Shown here in pieces: positions 62,472 to 64,000 of a stretch of 64,000 nucleotides of DNA. Positions within the stretch are counted from its first letter, which is position 1. The number at the start of each line of letters is the position of its first letter. The stretch spans positions 186,001 to 250,000 of the forward strand of contig JAHDVF020000513.1 in assembly GCA_022606425.2 (NCBI GenBank). Direction: 5' to 3'. This DNA is from Lepidostoma basale (Eukaryota; Arthropoda; Insecta; Trichoptera; Lepidostomatidae). The translations under genes were made by a program, and so were the position numbers. The notes under the pieces were generated by a model. The model was not told where the DNA came from, searched no databases, and worked only from the letters and a program-made list of their open reading frames with translations.

Positions 62472-62880
62472 AGTTGACAGAGAGTTGCTGAGCAACATCA
62501 TAGTCCGTAAGGTGTCCTACTTGGGCCGTGTTCAAATCAAATCAAATCAGTTTATTAACTCAAAAGACATTACAAACAGGAAAATGTTTAAGGCATCAAT
62601 TGAGTCCAGGTAAAATATTATAAAAATACAACAAAGTACCAGGAACGCATTAGAGATGGTTCTGAGAGGCGAAAAGTACGCACTATTACATCTGATCTTG
62701 GAGGGTAAGATTAAGGGTCGACGAGGTGTTGGGAGAAGGCGGGTTTCCTGACTGAGGAACATCCGAGAGTGGACGGGGCTGAGGACCGTGGGGGAGCTGT
62801 TCCGAGCTGCCCAGGACGGGGAGGCCTACTCAAGGGTGATAGTCAACGTTGGGGAGACCTGACAGGACACGGAAAGAAGA
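62472..62880 (+). mobile_element. LINE-B 3' end with reverse LINE-C tail inside
   Basis: LINE-B sequence (GTCCTACTTGGGCCGTGTTC) is interrupted at about 62534-62662 by a reverse LINE-C tail (CAAATCAAATCAGTTTATTA), then continues GAGAGGCGAAAAGTACGCAC to the tail GACAGGACACGGAAAGAAGA. Confidence 0.65.
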
Positions 62881-63189
62881 AGAAATAAATAAAATAAAAC
62901 TAATGACATAATCAAGACCTTTACCGTATTAATACTTAAAATAAAATACTGCACTTATCTAATACAGTTACTTAATATTGTAAAATAATACATAAAAAAT
63001 AAAACAATTTAATAACTGACTTTTCAATTTAAAGATACTTAATATTAAACAAAATACATATTTCGGGTTCCAGCCATTCGTCATTGAATAAATATATTTA
63101 AAATAAATAAAAAGAGTCATTACGAAAAACATCATCAAATAATGAATCATACAATAGAATCCCTTGAAATATAATATATATTTTAGAAA

Positions 63190-63530
63190 TTGTAGGACAT
63201 GGACTTGGATCTTCTGGCCTGCAGAGGTCAGATCTTGTGTCTATTCCTCTTTCGTCTGATAGGAACATGGGAACAACGTGTCACATTTTCCTTGCCTTCC
63301 TCTATTTCTTCTTCCGTTTACGTAGATTACATATACCTTCTTCACCGTTCTGTCTTCAATTATTCATTCCATGTGTTCAAACAATCTTAATGACCCATTT
63401 CATTATTTTGTTCATAACACTTTCATTAACACTGCATTCACTTGTAATATTTGCATTTGACACTATCTTAAACAGATTTACAACACATTCGTCTAAGAGA
63501 TCTCATTTCTACTGTCTTGATTATATTTAC
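63190..63530 (-). mobile_element. LINE-A fragment, reverse
   Basis: Antisense of the RGRPRK to RRMCG region with indels (CTTCACCGTTCTGTCTTCAA, TTCGTCTAAGAGATCTCATT). It ends close to the stop of exon 15. Confidence 0.5.
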
Positions 63531-63550
63531 AAGGACTACTAAGAGACTAT

Positions 63551-63786
63551 TTAAACTTTCACAAATGAACCATCGCTGGCCCTATAGTATTTAGGCGGCT
63601 GGTGGTTATGTTCCTTGACGAAAGAGTCCAAGACAGCACCCTTAGTATAGGCGTACGCCTTGCATTGCTTCAGGTATGAGGAGCACTGCCACCTCTGTGT
63701 GCCGTCATTCTTCAGAGACCTTCGGCAGTACGTATAGCCATTCACCATCAGCAATTGGGTGCCATTCTTTAACGGGATGTAAAAAA
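63551..63786 (-). CDS. mod(mdg4): Alternative terminal exon 15 with FLYWCH zinc finger
   Basis: The acceptor TTTTAG after an A/T-rich tract is followed by TT and codons, phase 1. The peptide starts FYIPLKNGTQLLMVNGYTYC and has QRWQCSSYL, a Cys in KQCKAY (spacing one shorter than in exon 13), the triad EHNHQPPKYY and the end DGSFVKV. Strongly related to exon 13. In reading order it is the first alternative exon in the window; the shared 5' exons must lie beyond 64000 if the model is right. Confidence 0.84.
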
Positions 63787-63921
63787 CTAAAAATATTAAA
63801 TAAAACAATTTTAGCTTACACCTGCAAAATACTCAAAAGTACACAAAATATGTATAATAAGTGATTTTTTAGTTCTGAAATTCTTGGGTTACCGCAAACA
63901 AAAGACTTTCTTTGATATGTT

Positions 63922-64000
63922 GTAGAATTCACATGACAATAATATGGCGATAGATTAGCTACCTATCATATGCCACGAGAATCAATATAATAGCTAAAAA
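63922..64000 (+). mobile_element. SINE-1 fragment at window edge
   Basis: TTGTAGAATTCACATGACAA through GAGAATCAATATAATAGCTA; continues past the window. Confidence 0.65.

Overview
The window is AT-rich insect DNA, most likely from a moth or butterfly. It is best read as one long stretch of a gene on the minus strand whose introns are filled with mobile elements. Twelve short minus-strand exons each encode one FLYWCH zinc finger. Three more encode a small zinc ribbon of the kind found at the C-terminus of piggyBac transposases. All 15 start at a clear 3' splice site in the same phase: the acceptor AG is followed by two bases that complete a codon. All have an in-frame stop. This is the architecture of mod(mdg4), where a shared BTB-containing 5' part is joined to one of many alternative terminal exons. 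The shared exons are not in the window and would lie beyond base 64000.

Layout of the exons (minus strand): FLYWCH at 1.3, 4.5, 6.8, 11.5, 14.9 and 22.4 kb; zinc ribbons at 24.4 and 35.2 kb; FLYWCH at 39.5, 41.8, 45.4 and 46.4 kb (the last two a recent tandem duplicate) and 58.3 kb; zinc ribbon at 60.5 kb; FLYWCH at 63.6 kb. A broken piggyBac-like element at 38.7-39.4 kb still carries, on the plus strand, a zinc ribbon closely resembling the 60.5 kb exon. This suggests how transposase tails entered the gene.

The rest is transposon-derived or featureless. The largest item is a BEL/Pao LTR retrotransposon (48294-55690) with LTRs that read as identical and a 5-bp target duplication, so it is young. 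A pogo-like DNA transposon (18970-21566) keeps its terminal repeats and most of its transposase. Non-LTR elements dominate: a family I call LINE-A (a lepidopteran endonuclease-reverse transcriptase element ending in GTTA repeats) has about 18 fragments, including internally deleted copies; LINE-B to LINE-E, L2-like and Penelope-like fragments are also present. Three SINE families occur, and two share 3' tails with a LINE in the window. Several TTAA-, TA- and other TIR-bounded short elements are nested in one another.

Several unrelated fold-back repeats share a hammerhead-ribozyme-like motif: CTGANGA, one extra base, a hairpin of variable sequence, then GAAAC-NN-GTC. In some families positions 3 and 8 of the core change together from C/G to T/A. 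No rRNA, functional tRNA gene or CRISPR array was seen. LINE letters, SINE numbers and fold-back labels F1-F7 are names used only here.
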